Assembly: GCA_963728155.1 (NCBI GenBank)
Contig: CAVSJF010000024.1
Location: 1-64,000 of the forward strand
Direction of reading: 5' to 3'
DNA from: JACVRW01 sp963728155
GTDB lineage: Bacteria; Actinomycetota; Thermoleophilia; Solirubrobacterales; Thermoleophilaceae
DNA length: 64,000 nucleotides
This document shows positions 26,653-35,758 of this stretch, piece by piece (within the stretch, counting starts at the first letter, position 1; each line of letters opens with the position of its first letter). The notes under the pieces are model-generated. The model was not told where the DNA came from and did no database searches. It worked only from the letters and a program-made list of their open reading frames with translations. Made by a program: the position numbers and the translations under genes.

Positions 26653-26680
26653 TTACCGTAAGTGTAAGCTTACCGGTACC
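26641..26680. promoter_or_regulatory. Candidate ArsR operator over the arsR start codon
   Basis: The sequence ACACTTACCGTAAGTGT (26649-26665) is a palindrome except for the centre and includes the GTG start codon. Further TTAC/GTAA half-sites flank it (GTAAGT at 26641, AAGCTTACC at 26666-26674). The A+T-rich cluster stands out from the surrounding high-GC DNA and lies between the divergent arsR and ROK genes, so binding could affect both. Operator function is inference. Confidence 0.6.
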
Positions 26681-26713
26681 GGGTGTCAAGCCGCTAGGGC
26701 ACAATCACCGCTC

Positions 26714-27700
26714 ATGAGCCCCTCCCGCCGCCGCCTCGTAGGCGGCCTCGACCTCGGCGGCACCAAGATCCAGGCCGTTCTTCTCGACGGACGGCGCCAG
26801 GTGGTGGCCGAGTCCAAGCGGCCCACGCCCGCCCGCGGAGGCGGCAAGGGAGTGGTGGCGGCACTCGCGGCCACGCTGGGCGAGGTGTGTGCCGAGGCGG
26901 GCGTCGAAACCCGCCATCTCGCCGGCGTGGGCGTCGGCTCGCCGGGCGCGATCGACGCCCGTCGCGGCGTGGTCACCGGTGCCCGCAACCTGCCCGGAGG
27001 CGGGGCACCGATCCGCATGGCCGCGGGACTCAAGCGCCTCGCTGGGACACCCGCCTACATCGACAACGACGTGACTGTGGGAGTACACGCCGAGTACGTG
27101 CTCGGCGCAGCCCAGAGCGCGAAGTCGCTGCTCGGTGTCTGGTGGGGCACCGGCGTGGGAGGCGGCCTGGTCCTCAACGGCAAGAAATGGGAGGGCCGCG
27201 GCGCGGCCGGCGAGCTCGGGCACATCGTGGTGAAGGTGGGCGGCGCGAAATGCACCTGCGGGCGTTTCGGCTGTCTCGAGGCCTACGCCGGCCGGGGCGC
27301 GATGGAGCTGCGCGCCCGCCACCTCCACAAGCGCGGGCACAAGACCGACCTGTTCAAGATCATGGAGAAGCGCGAGCGCACGAGGCTCCAGTCCGGGATC
27401 TGGGCGCGCGCCCTCGACCACGACGATCCGATGGCCATCGAGCTGATCGACCGCGCGGTCGAGGCGCTCGGCGCGGGCATCGCCTCGGCGGTCAACCTGC
27501 TCGACGTGTCGTCGGTGGTGATCGGCGGCGGCCTCGGGACCCGTCTGGGCGAGCCGTACGTGGCCCGCATCCGCGAGGCGATGAAGCCCCACCTGTTCGT
27601 CGACGACAACCCGCCGGTGGTGGCGCTGGCCGCGCTCGGCGACCTGGGCGGAGCGATCGGCGCGGCGCTGCTCGTGCCGCCGGGGCCGAAGCGGCGCTAG
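26714..27700 (+). CDS. ROK-family sugar kinase / glucokinase-like
   Basis: 328 residues: LVGGLDLGGTKIQAVLLDGR, AYIDNDVTVGVHAEYVLG, GVWWGTGVGGGLVLNG and the complete zinc motif CTCGRFGCLEAYAGRGAM. Like glk at 23880, it should phosphorylate a hexose, but an insertion with KRGHKTDLFKIMEKRERTR and sequence differences suggest a separate paralogue. No DNA-binding domain, so a kinase rather than a NagC-type repressor. It is followed 34 bases later by a GH15 glucosidase, which suggests glucose released from glucan as the substrate. Confidence 0.85.
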   Translation: MSPSRRRLVGGLDLGGTKIQAVLLDGRRQVVAESKRPTPARGGGKGVVAALAATLGEVCAEAGVETRHLAGVGVGSPGAIDARRGVVTGARNLPGGGAPIRMAAGLKRLAGTPAYIDNDVTVGVHAEYVLGAAQSAKSLLGVWWGTGVGGGLVLNGKKWEGRGAAGELGHIVVKVGGAKCTCGRFGCLEAYAGRGAMELRARHLHKRGHKTDLFKIMEKRERTRLQSGIWARALDHDDPMAIELIDRAVEALGAGIASAVNLLDVSSVVIGGGLGTRLGEPYVARIREAMKPHLFVDDNPPVVALAALGDLGGAIGAALLVPPGPKRR

Positions 27701-27734
27701 CTAACGCTGCTCGCCCGCTTCAGACCGGTCAGTG

Positions 27735-29586
27735 ATGAGCGACGCGCGCCCCGACTACCGGCCGGTGGCCGACTACGGTCTGCTGGCGGACTGCAACTCG
27801 TCGGCACTGGTCGATCGCGGCGGGTCGATCGACTGGCTGTGCCTGCCGCGCTACGACAGCGCCGCGGTGCTTCGCGCATCCTCGACCCCGCGGCCGGCCA
27901 CTGGTCGATCTGCCCGACGGCCGCCTTCACCACCGAGCGCCGCTACCTGCCGGGAACCCTGGTGATCGAGACGACCTTCACCACCGATACCGGCCGCGCC
28001 CGCCTGACCGACGCCATGGCCTTCGCCGAGGGGCAGCGCGGCCACGACCTCGGCTACGACGCGCCGCACGAGCTGCTGCGCTCGGTCGAGGGGATCGAGG
28101 GAACGGTCGAGCTGGCGATGGAGCTCGCACCGCGGCCCGAGTTCGGCCTGTACCGGCCCCTCGTTCGCATGCTCAACGACGGCGCCCGCACGTTCGGGGG
28201 CGCCTCGCCGTTGCAGCTGCGCGCGGGAGTGGCGGTCGAGGTGGACGAGGAATCGACGATCCGGGCGGCATTCACGGTCAGGGAGGGCGACTGCGCGGGT
28301 TTCGCCCTTCGCTGGCTCCCGGTGGAGTCCCGCGAGGACTCAGAGCCCACGGCTCCGGGCGACGTGGCGGCACGCATCGAGGACACCACCGAGGCCTGGC
28401 GCTCCTGGGGCGCCGAGCACGACATCTACGAGGGCGCGCGCCGCGACCTCGTGAGCCACTCCGCGCTGGTGCTCAAGGGCCTCACCTATCGCCCCACCGG
28501 CGCGATCGTCGCCGCGCCCACCACCTCCCTGCCCGAGACGGTGGGCGGGGAGCGCAACTGGGACTACCGCTTCTCGTGGATCCGCGATTCCTCGCTCACC
28601 ATCGAGGCGCTCTATATCGGCGCCTGCCCCGACGAGGCCGAGGAGTTCGTCTCCTTCATGACCAGCTCGGCCGGCGGGCGCGCGGGAGAGGGCTCGCTGC
28701 AGATCATGTACGGCATCGGCGGGGAGCATGACCTGACCGAGCGCGAGCTGGGACATCTGCGCGGCTGGCGCGACTCCGCTCCGGTTCGCGTGGGCAACGG
28801 CGCGTGGGGCCAGGTGCAGCTCGACGTGTACGGGGAGCTGCTCAACTCGCTGTGGCTGTTCCGCGAGAAGCTCGGTGTGCTGCATCCGGAGATCCAGGCC
28901 TTCGCCGCCGATCTGGCCGACACGGCGGCCGACCGCTGGTCCGAGCGCGACCAGGGCATGTGGGAGATGCGCGGAGAGCCGCGGCACCACCTCTCCTCGA
29001 AGGTGCTCTGCTGGGCCGCGCTGGACCGCGCCGTGCGGCTCGTCCCCTACCTGGGCGAGCACGGCTCGGCGAAGGCCGAGGGGTGGGCGGCCGTGCGCGA
29101 CGAGATCAAGGCGGCGGTGCTGGAGCGCGGGTGGTCGCAGGCTCGCGGGGCCTTCGGGCAGTCCTTCGACTCCGACGAGCTCGATGCCGCGGCGCTGCTG
29201 ATGCCGATCCTCGGCTTCCTGCCCGCCGATGACGAGCGCATGCGCGCGACGATCGAGGCGATCGCCACCGACCTGACCGAGGACGGCTTGGTGCTGCGCT
29301 ATCGCAACGAGGAGGGACTCAACGCCGACGGTCTCACCGGCGAGGAGGGGACGTTCGTGATCTGCACGTTCTGGCTCGTGACCGCGCTGGCCAAGGCCGG
29401 CGAGCTCGACCGCGCCGAGCGGCTGTTCGACACGTTGGTGGGCCACGCTAACGATCTGGGCCTGCTCGCGGAGGAGATCGACACGACGCACGCGAGCTGC
29501 TGGGCAACTTCCCGCAGGCCTTCAGCCACATCGGTCTGATCGTGGCCGCGAACGCGATCGACCAGGGCCGCGGCCCGGGCGAGTAG
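27735..29586 (+). CDS. Glycoside hydrolase family 15, second copy, frameshifted at both ends
   Basis: A paralogue of the enzyme at 11083. It starts at ATG 27735 (GTG 27732 also possible): PVADYGLLADCNSSALVDRG and SIDWLCLPRYDSAA. After a frame change near 27880 the main frame runs through LPGTLVIETTFTTDTGRARL, GGERNWDYRFSWIRDSSL (general acid region, near residue 275) and LGVLHPEIQAFAADLAD. A second change near 29495 restores the conserved end, LLGNFPQAFSHIGLIVAAN, with stop at 29584-29586. About 617 residues. It probably forms an operon with the preceding ROK kinase: glucan hydrolysis then glucose phosphorylation. No signal peptide. Confidence 0.85.
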
Positions 29587-29601
29587 CGGCGGTCGGCCCG
29601 G

Positions 29602-30718
29602 TCAGCCGACGAGGCCGCGCGCCCGCAGGTCCGCCATCGCCTCGTCGCCCCGGTCGGGCACGCGGTTTGCCGCCACCCACTCGGCCAGCTCCGGCAGCCC
29701 CTGCTCCAGCGAGGTGGCGGCCTCGAAGCCGAGCAGCGCGCGGGCCCGGGACACGTCGGCGAAGCAATGCCGGATGTCGCCCGCCCGGTACTCGCCCGGT
29801 CACGTCCGGTGCGAGGCCGGAGCCCAGCGCTCGCCCCATCTCCCGGGCCAGGCCGAGCACGTCGACCCGCGCGCCCGTGGCGACGTTGATGGCATGTCCC
29901 GGGGCCGCCGGCGCCCGCATGGCGGACAGCGTGGCGCTCACCACGTCGGATACGTGCACCAGGTCGCGCAGCTGGCCGCCGTCCTCGAAGACCAGCGGCG
30001 ACTTTCCGTTGAGCACGCGCCCGGCGAAGATCGCGGCCACGCCGGTGTAGGGGTTGGCCAGTGCCTGGCGCGTACCGTAGACGTTCAGATAGCGCAGGGC
30101 GACGGTCTCGATCCCGTAGGCCCGGCCCAGCACGAGCACCAGCTCCTCCTGATCGCGCTTGGTGATCCCGTAGACGCTGGTGGGCCGCAGCGGCGCGTCC
30201 TCGTGGGTCGGCACCGGGTCGGCGGGCTCGCCGCAATGCGGGCAGCGCAGCTCCCACTCGCGCCTGCGCATCTGCTCCGGTGGGCGCAGCGGCGGATGGA
30301 TCACGCCGTGCCGCGGACACCGGTAGGAGCCCTCTCCGTACACCACCATCGACGATGCGGCCACCAGCCGGCGGATCTGGTCGCGGCGCTCGATCACCGC
30401 CTCGAGGAGGGTCGCGGTGCCGCCCGAATTGTGGTCGACGGCGCGGCGCACGTTGACCATCGACTCGCCGTTGCCCACCACCCCGCCGAGGTGAAAGACG
30501 CGATCGACGCCCTCCAGCGCGCGGTCGACCTCGACCCGGTCGCGCAGGTCGCCCCCGAGCAGCTCGGCCTGGGGGTCGAGATGTGACGGGACGCCCTCCG
30601 GGTGGGCGAGCGGATCTAGGTTGTCGAGCACGCGCACGCGCTCGCCCTGCGCCAGCAGCGAATCGACCAGGTGGGAGCCGACGAAGCCGGCGCCGCCGGT
30701 GACGAGGACCACGCTCAC
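29602..30718 (-). CDS. NAD-dependent sugar-nucleotide epimerase/dehydratase with zinc-knuckle insert
   Basis: About 372 residues of the extended SDR fold. GTG 30718 overlaps the upstream stop (GTGA). VSVVLVTGGAGFVGSHLVDS is the NAD loop. SSMVVYGEG provides the catalytic Ser and SVYGITKRDQEE the YxxxK pair. Between them lies an unusual insert with CPRHG (about residue 130) and CPHCGEPADP (about residue 158), which looks like a zinc ribbon. Similar inserts occur in actinobacterial enzymes annotated as dTDP-L-rhamnose 4-epimerase-like, so that role is possible. A frame change near 29805 joins the C-terminal part (ADVSRARALLGFEAATSLEQ) to the stop at 29602. It probably acts in envelope glycan synthesis with its neighbours. 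Confidence 0.8.
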
Positions 30719-32040
30719 CAGACCGTGTAGAACAGCAGCTCGGTGGCCAGCGCCTGGGCCGCGAGCGCGCCCAGGACGATCGGCAGGCGGCGTTCGGGCA
30801 GGCTGGTCGCGGCGGCCAGGCAGGCGAGCGGGACCAGGTACTGGTAGATGCGCTCGGTCTCGGCCTTGGTGAAGCCGAGCACGGCCGCCGTGATGAGCAC
30901 GGCGAGCAGCGCTCGTGCGACGGGGTCGCCGGCGCCCGCGGAGCGCAGCGCGAACCAGGCGATCGGCAGCCCGAGGGCGACCAGGAACGCGGTCGGCGAG
31001 CCGAAGACCCAGAACTCGTAGGGACGGCGGCCGGCGATGCCCTCGCGGTAGACGCTCTCCGTGGCCTGCACCACACCGATCGGGTCGTAGCCGGTGGCCA
31101 GGTGGAGAACGAGGTAGAAGGCCACCAGGGCGGCGCCGCAGGCCGCGGCGATGAGCGCGGCCCGCCGCAGGCCGCTGCGCTGCCAGGCCAGCAGGGTGGC
31201 CCACGCCCCGATCGCGAGGTTGGCGTAGGAGAAGAAGCTGGCGAACGCCAGGGCCCCGGCCCCGGTCGCGACCCGTCGCCCGCCCGTCTGGGAGGCGCGG
31301 GCGAGGGGCAGGGCGGCCAGCAGGGCGACCGTGGCGTAGAGAGCGTCGGCCGACGTGGCGCCGTAGAGGATCGCGCTGGGTGCGAACACGTAGAGCAGCG
31401 TGGCCAGCCGCGCGCGCCGCTCGTCCAGCAGGACCCGGGCCAGCAGATAGGTGAGCGGTATCGACAGCGCCCCCACCCCGATGGTCAGGGCCGCCATGGC
31501 CGGCGCGGTGTCGATGCCCAGCGTGTGCATACCCACCAGCAGCCCCGGCGGGTGGCCGATCGCGTGCACCGGCAGCGAGGTGCCCACCTCGGCGAACGTG
31601 TCGAGGAAGAACCGCGTGCCGAACTCGAAGGCGGGCAGAGCGGGCAGGTACTCGCTGGCCGCCTCGAAGTTGCCGAGCTGGTAGACGCTGTACAGGCCGT
31701 CGAAGCCAGTCGCGGCGAAGCCGAGCGCCAGCCTGAGCCCCAGCCCCAGCGCAAGGGCGGCGAGCCCGAACTGCCACGCGGACACGCGCGCCGAGCGCAG
31801 TCGCGGCGCCGCTATCAGCGCGCCGATCATCAGCACGACGGCGGGGATGGCGGTGGGACGGAACGCGGGTCGCCAGTCGGCCAGGAACGGCGCGAGCCCG
31901 GCGCCTAGCTGCACCCCGCTCGCGCGGGCGCTGATCCCGTAGGCGATGGTGGCCGCGGCCACGACGGCCACACCGAGGGGCAGCCACAGCTCGGGGCCTC
32001 TCGTTCGAGCAAGGCGAAACGCACCGGTGCCGGCCTCCAT
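30715..32040 (-). CDS. Polytopic membrane protein, GT-C glycosyltransferase-like
   Basis: About 441 residues with ten or more hydrophobic helices. ATG 32040 (MEAGTGAFRLARTRGPEL) is chosen over upstream starts because the signal-like first helix follows directly. Loop motifs include GHPPGLLVGMHTLG and FTKAETERIYQYLVPLACLA, reminiscent of lipid-linked GT-C mannosyl or arabinosyl transferases, but a catalytic acidic loop was not identified with certainty. Its stop overlaps the epimerase start, and the GT2 gene is divergent 76 bases away, so an envelope-glycan role is likely but unproven. Confidence 0.65.
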   Translation of the reverse strand: MEAGTGAFRLARTRGPELWLPLGVAVVAAATIAYGISARASGVQLGAGLAPFLADWRPAFRPTAIPAVVLMIGALIAAPRLRSARVSAWQFGLAALALGLGLRLALGFAATGFDGLYSVYQLGNFEAASEYLPALPAFEFGTRFFLDTFAEVGTSLPVHAIGHPPGLLVGMHTLGIDTAPAMAALTIGVGALSIPLTYLLARVLLDERRARLATLLYVFAPSAILYGATSADALYATVALLAALPLARASQTGGRRVATGAGALAFASFFSYANLAIGAWATLLAWQRSGLRRAALIAAACGAALVAFYLVLHLATGYDPIGVVQATESVYREGIAGRRPYEFWVFGSPTAFLVALGLPIAWFALRSAGAGDPVARALLAVLITAAVLGFTKAETERIYQYLVPLACLAAATSLPERRLPIVLGALAAQALATELLFYTVW

Positions 32041-32116
32041 CACGCCAAACGTACGCAGTTGGCGCCCGTGGCGATGAATGCGTTCGCGATCTGTAAGGCC
32101 CCGCGCGTAACGTCGG

Positions 32117-32765
32117 ATGCCGATGGTCGACGTGGTGCTCCCGGTGCTCGACGAGGCGGAGGCTCTCCCCTGGGTGCTGAGCCGGATGCCCGAGGGCTTC
32201 CGCGCGCTGGTGGCCGACAACGGCTCGAGCGACGGCTCGGCCGAGCTGGCCGAGAGCCTCGGGGCGCAGGTGGTGCGCGAGCCCCGGCGCGGCTTCGGCG
32301 CGGCGTGCTTCGCCGGCCTGCAGGCGGCGGAGAGCGACTGCGTCTGCTTCATGGACTGCGACGGCTCACTCGACCCGGCCGAGCTCCCGCTGGTGAGCGC
32401 ACCGGTGCAGCGACGGCCGGGCCGACCTCGTGCTCGGCGCCCGCCAGGCCGATCGCGGAGCGCTCGCGCCCCACGTGCGCCTGGCCAACCGCGCCCTGGC
32501 CTGGGAGCTGCGCCGCCGCACCGGCGCCGAGCTGCGCGACCTCGGACCCATGCGCGCGGCGCGCCGGGAATCGCTGCTCGAGCTGGGCATCGAAGACCGG
32601 CGCTTTGGATGGCCCCTGGAGATGGTGCTGCGCGCCGCGGCCGCGGGCTGGACGATCTCCGAAGTGCCAGTGCGCTACCGGCGGCGAGCCGGGCGATCGA
32701 AGGTCACGGGCACGGTGCGCGGCACGGCCCGGGCCGTGCGCGACATGTCCGTGGCGCTGCGATGA
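32117..32765 (+). CDS. Family 2 glycosyltransferase (dolichyl-phosphate mannose synthase-like)
   Basis: The protein begins MPMVDVVLPVLDEAEALPWV with GT-A motifs VADNGSSDGSAELAESLG and CVCFMDCDGSLDPAEL (the DxD region). A frame change near 32400 leads to ADLVLGARQADRGALAPHV, ELRDLGPMRAARRESLLELG and EVPVRYRRRAGRSKVTGTV, features of the DPM1/DPG synthase-like group that transfers sugars to polyprenyl phosphate. About 216 residues, no C-terminal membrane helix. The stop overlaps the next ATG (ATGA). Confidence 0.82.
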
Positions 32766-33499
32766 GAGCGGCGGCGCTGGCGGTCCTGGCCCTGGCGGTG
32801 GCCGGCTGCGGCGGGGACGGCGACGGCGAGGCGCCTGCGACAGGCGACGACCGCGGTGCCGGCGTCGGCGCTCTGGGCGGCGGCGCGGGCGTTGACACGC
32901 TTGCGCGCACCACATTGAGCGAGGCACCGCGGGGAGAGCTGGCCTGGGTGGCGGACGAGCTGCGCCTCGCGCCGGGCCAGAAGGTCACCCACGCCCACGA
33001 GCTGGCCTTCGCCTACACCCGCCGGGGACAGCAGCGCCTGGACGACGAGACCCTGGAGCCGGGCGCCGGAGCCGCCGTGGAGCCCTCGGTGCGCCACACC
33101 CACGCCGCCGAGGCCGACGGTTCGGTGGTTTGGGAGATTCGCCTCGCCCCACCCGGCTCCAAGCCCGCGCCGGGCACCCGGCGGGTCTTCGCCAGTGAGC
33201 CGCTCGAGGGCATCCCCGCCCGGGCCAACGCGAGCTTCCTCCTGGTCACTGTGCCCCCGCGCGGCGGGCGGACGACGGTGCACACCCACCCCGGCCCCGA
33301 GTTCATCTATCAGCTGTCGGGCCGCATCGTTTACCAGAACGCGATCATCGGGACGAGGCGCCTCGGCCCCGGCGGCGCCGAGGCCATCCCGCCGGATACG
33401 GCGGTGCAGAAGCGCAACCCGTTCAAGGAGCCCGCCGCGTTCCTCTCGTGGTTCCTGGTCGATCCGGACCAGCCCTTCGCGCCGAAGGCGACCTTCTGA
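32762..33499 (+). CDS. Cupin-domain lipoprotein
   Basis: 245 residues. ATG 32762 overlaps the GT2 stop. The signal peptide MRAAALAVLALAVAGCGGDG carries a lipobox (VAGC), so it is predicted to be a lipoprotein. Two cupin halves are visible: LRLAPGQKVTHAHELAFAYT and TTVHTHPGPEFIYQLSGRIV, the second with His-x-His and Glu metal ligands. It resembles extracytoplasmic cupins that bind metals or small sugars. The substrate is unknown. Confidence 0.78.
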   Translation: MRAAALAVLALAVAGCGGDGDGEAPATGDDRGAGVGALGGGAGVDTLARTTLSEAPRGELAWVADELRLAPGQKVTHAHELAFAYTRRGQQRLDDETLEPGAGAAVEPSVRHTHAAEADGSVVWEIRLAPPGSKPAPGTRRVFASEPLEGIPARANASFLLVTVPPRGGRTTVHTHPGPEFIYQLSGRIVYQNAIIGTRRLGPGGAEAIPPDTAVQKRNPFKEPAAFLSWFLVDPDQPFAPKATF

Positions 33500-33513
33500 G
33501 CTCCGTAGCGCTG

Positions 33514-34155
33514 GTGGTGATCGCCAAGGCGCCGGTGCCGGGCCGCTCGAAGACCCGGCTGTGCCCGCCCTGCACGCCGGCCGAGGCGGCGGCGCTGGCC
33601 GAGGCCGCGCTGCGCGACACCCTCGCGGCGGTGGCCGCCTGTCCCGCGCGGCGCCGAGTGCTGGCCCTGGACGGCGAGCCGGGCGCCTGGCTGCCAGACA
33701 GCTTCGACCTGCTCGAGCAGTGCGGCGGCGGCCTGGGGGATCGGCTCGGGCACGCGCTGGGCGCGGCGGGAGGCCCAGCTCTGGTGGTGGGCATGGACAC
33801 GCCGCAGCTCACAGCGGAGACGCTGGAGGACGCCACTGCCGCGCTCACCGGCGACGGCGTGGACGCCGTCCTGGGCCCGGCCTTGGACGGTGGCTACTGG
33901 ACGATCGGCCTGAACCAGCCCGACCCCGCGGTGTTCAGCGGCGTGCCGATGTCCCATCCGGACACCCGCCTGGCTCAGGCGCGCCGCCTGGACGAGCTCG
34001 GGCTGCGCTGGGCCGAGCTCGCGCCGCTGCGCGACGTCGACACCTTCGCCGCCGCGCGAGCGGTGGCGCGGCTCGATCCGAGCACGCGATTCGCCGCCGC
34101 GCTGAGGTCACTCCAGACCCAGGACCAGGTCGCGTACGGCGGCGGGCTGGGATAG
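33514..34155 (+). CDS. DUF2064 / TIGR04282-type glycosyltransferase-like protein
   Basis: About 213 residues: VVIAKAPVPGRSKTRLCPPC at the N-terminus, LVVGMDTPQLTAETLEDA and DAVLGPALDGGYWTIGLNQP in the core, all typical of the DUF2064 family, a GT-A-like nucleotide-sugar fold sometimes annotated as arsenosugar glycosyltransferase. GTG 33514 is the first plausible start; there is no strong ribosome binding site. The 3' end overlaps the convergent hydrolase gene by 48 bases. With the GT2 and epimerase it fits a glycan-modifying locus. Confidence 0.8.
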   Translation: MVIAKAPVPGRSKTRLCPPCTPAEAAALAEAALRDTLAAVAACPARRRVLALDGEPGAWLPDSFDLLEQCGGGLGDRLGHALGAAGGPALVVGMDTPQLTAETLEDATAALTGDGVDAVLGPALDGGYWTIGLNQPDPAVFSGVPMSHPDTRLAQARRLDELGLRWAELAPLRDVDTFAAARAVARLDPSTRFAAALRSLQTQDQVAYGGGLG

Positions 34156-34806
34156 GAACGGGTGGTGGCCGGCGTCGAGCTCCACGACGCTGCCCGCCCT
34201 GCCGGCGTACTCGCGTTGGAGCGGTGCGGGTGTGCCCCTGTCCTGGGCGCAGACGAGGTAGGTCGAAGGCACCTGCTGCCAGGCCGCTGAGCGCACCGGC
34301 TGCCCGATCACGTGCAGGCTCTGGCGGGCCGTCCTGTCCGTGGCCTGTCGCTGGACCTCCGGATCGCAGTCCTGCAAGAACGTCTCGGCGAGGGAATCCG
34401 GTCGGACGGTGAACGTGCCGTTCTCGGGGTCGATGTCGAGGAACGGTGCCGGGTCGCCGTCGCCGAACGAGGAGAGGCTCTGCCCGGCCTCCGGCAGGTA
34501 GCTGGACACGAGCAGCAGGTGGCGCACGGTGTCCACGCCCGCAGCTGCCTCCGCGATCACGATCCCGCCGTAGCTGTGGGCGACCACGACGGTGGGCTCG
34601 TCGCTTGCGGTCAGCAGCTGCCGGACCGCGGCGACGTCCTCGGCCAAGCCCGGCCCTTCCCCACCCGCCGGCACACCCGTCTCGCCGCAGCTCGGCAGGG
34701 CCGGCGCCTCGCTGGCGACACCTCGTTCGGCCAGCAGCTCACCGGTGGGGTGCCACCACCACGATCCGTCCTTCACGCACGCTCCGTGCACAAAAACGAC
34801 CCTCAT
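34108..34806 (-). CDS. Alpha/beta hydrolase
   Basis: 232 residues: MRVVFVHGACVKDGSWWWHP (oxyanion-hole HGA), TVVVAHSYGGIVIAEAAAGV with the nucleophile elbow Ser, a lid region, and GSVVELDAGHHPFLSQPAAV with the catalytic His. The family covers esterases and salicylate-type hydrolases, so the substrate is unknown. Start ATG 34806 is 13 bases after the methyltransferase stop, suggesting one operon. Its last 16 codons overlap the end of the convergent DUF2064 gene. Confidence 0.85.
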   Translation of the reverse strand: MRVVFVHGACVKDGSWWWHPTGELLAERGVASEAPALPSCGETGVPAGGEGPGLAEDVAAVRQLLTASDEPTVVVAHSYGGIVIAEAAAGVDTVRHLLLVSSYLPEAGQSLSSFGDGDPAPFLDIDPENGTFTVRPDSLAETFLQDCDPEVQRQATDRTARQSLHVIGQPVRSAAWQQVPSTYLVCAQDRGTPAPLQREYAGRAGSVVELDAGHHPFLSQPAAVRDLVLGLE

Positions 34807-34819
34807 GCTCGAGATCGTC

Positions 34820-35677
34820 TCAAGCCACGCGGCCCACGACGAGCAGGCCGTGGCCGAAGCCGCCGCCGGTGGGCGGCTCGAGGTCCCATACCGCTGAGGC
34901 GGTGACCTCGCCGCGCGCGGCCAGCCCGCGCCGCCGCGCGGCCAGGGTGTGGTGCACGACCGCCGCCCGGCCCGCGGGTAGTGGCGGCAGCGAAGCCGCC
35001 AGCTCGGCGGGCCGGTCCGCGCCGTCGAGCATGGCGTTGAGGGCGCTTCGCAGCGGGGGCAGTCCGGGCCAGTAGCAGTCGGTCTTCGGGCCGGCCTGAA
35101 GAGTGCGGTCGAGCGCGCGCACCGGTTCGATGCCCGCTTCGGAGAAGAGCGCGCACAGCTCGCCCGGCGCCCACGGGTGCACGAGCACGTCGGCGGCCAG
35201 GCTGTAGCGGATGGTCCGGGCGCGTCCGGGAGTCGTCTCCCACAGCTGCGGCCACTCCAGGGAGTCGCGCCCCAGCGCCTCGATCGCCACCACCGCGCCG
35301 GGGCTCGCGTGGGAGGCGACGTCGCGCAGCAGCCGCCGCAGGTGTGCCGGGGAGAGGTGCGACGCGATCCCAAAGGTCCCGATGTAGAGGTCGAAGGGAC
35401 GCGCGCCGACCGGGCCGATGCCCTCGCGCAGGTCGTGCTGCACGCGATCGTCGCCCGCGGGCGGGGCAAGGTCCACGCCCACGTAGCGGCTCAGGCGGCC
35501 CGCCGCGAGCCGCGCCACGGCGCCGTCACCGCAGCCCAGGTCGAGCACCTCGCCGCCGTGTGCCTCGTCCAGCAGCCGCGACGTCAGACGCTCGAACCAG
35601 CCGAGCTCGAAAGCGGCTCTGACCCCGTCGTGGCCCTGCTGGGCGTAGGGGGCGGCCGCCCCTGCCGTCGACTGCAT
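34820..35677 (-). CDS. SAM-dependent methyltransferase
   Basis: 285 residues with a class I Rossmann methyltransferase core: EVLDLGCGDGAVARLAAG (motif I), LSRYVGVDLAPPAGD (acidic loop) and PFDLYIGTFGIASHLSPAHL. The C-terminal half with a Trp/Pro-rich segment is not a known specificity domain. The substrate is unknown. Probably cotranscribed with the hydrolase downstream. Confidence 0.78.
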   Translation of the reverse strand: MQSTAGAAAPYAQQGHDGVRAAFELGWFERLTSRLLDEAHGGEVLDLGCGDGAVARLAAGRLSRYVGVDLAPPAGDDRVQHDLREGIGPVGARPFDLYIGTFGIASHLSPAHLRRLLRDVASHASPGAVVAIEALGRDSLEWPQLWETTPGRARTIRYSLAADVLVHPWAPGELCALFSEAGIEPVRALDRTLQAGPKTDCYWPGLPPLRSALNAMLDGADRPAELAASLPPLPAGRAAVVHHTLAARRRGLAARGEVTASAVWDLEPPTGGGFGHGLLVVGRVA

Positions 35678-35758
35678 GCAGGCGCACGGTAGGCACAGGG
35701 GCCGCGCGGCGGAAGCCTTTTCAGAACTCCGTAAGGAAGCCGAAAGGCGCCCTGTCAG

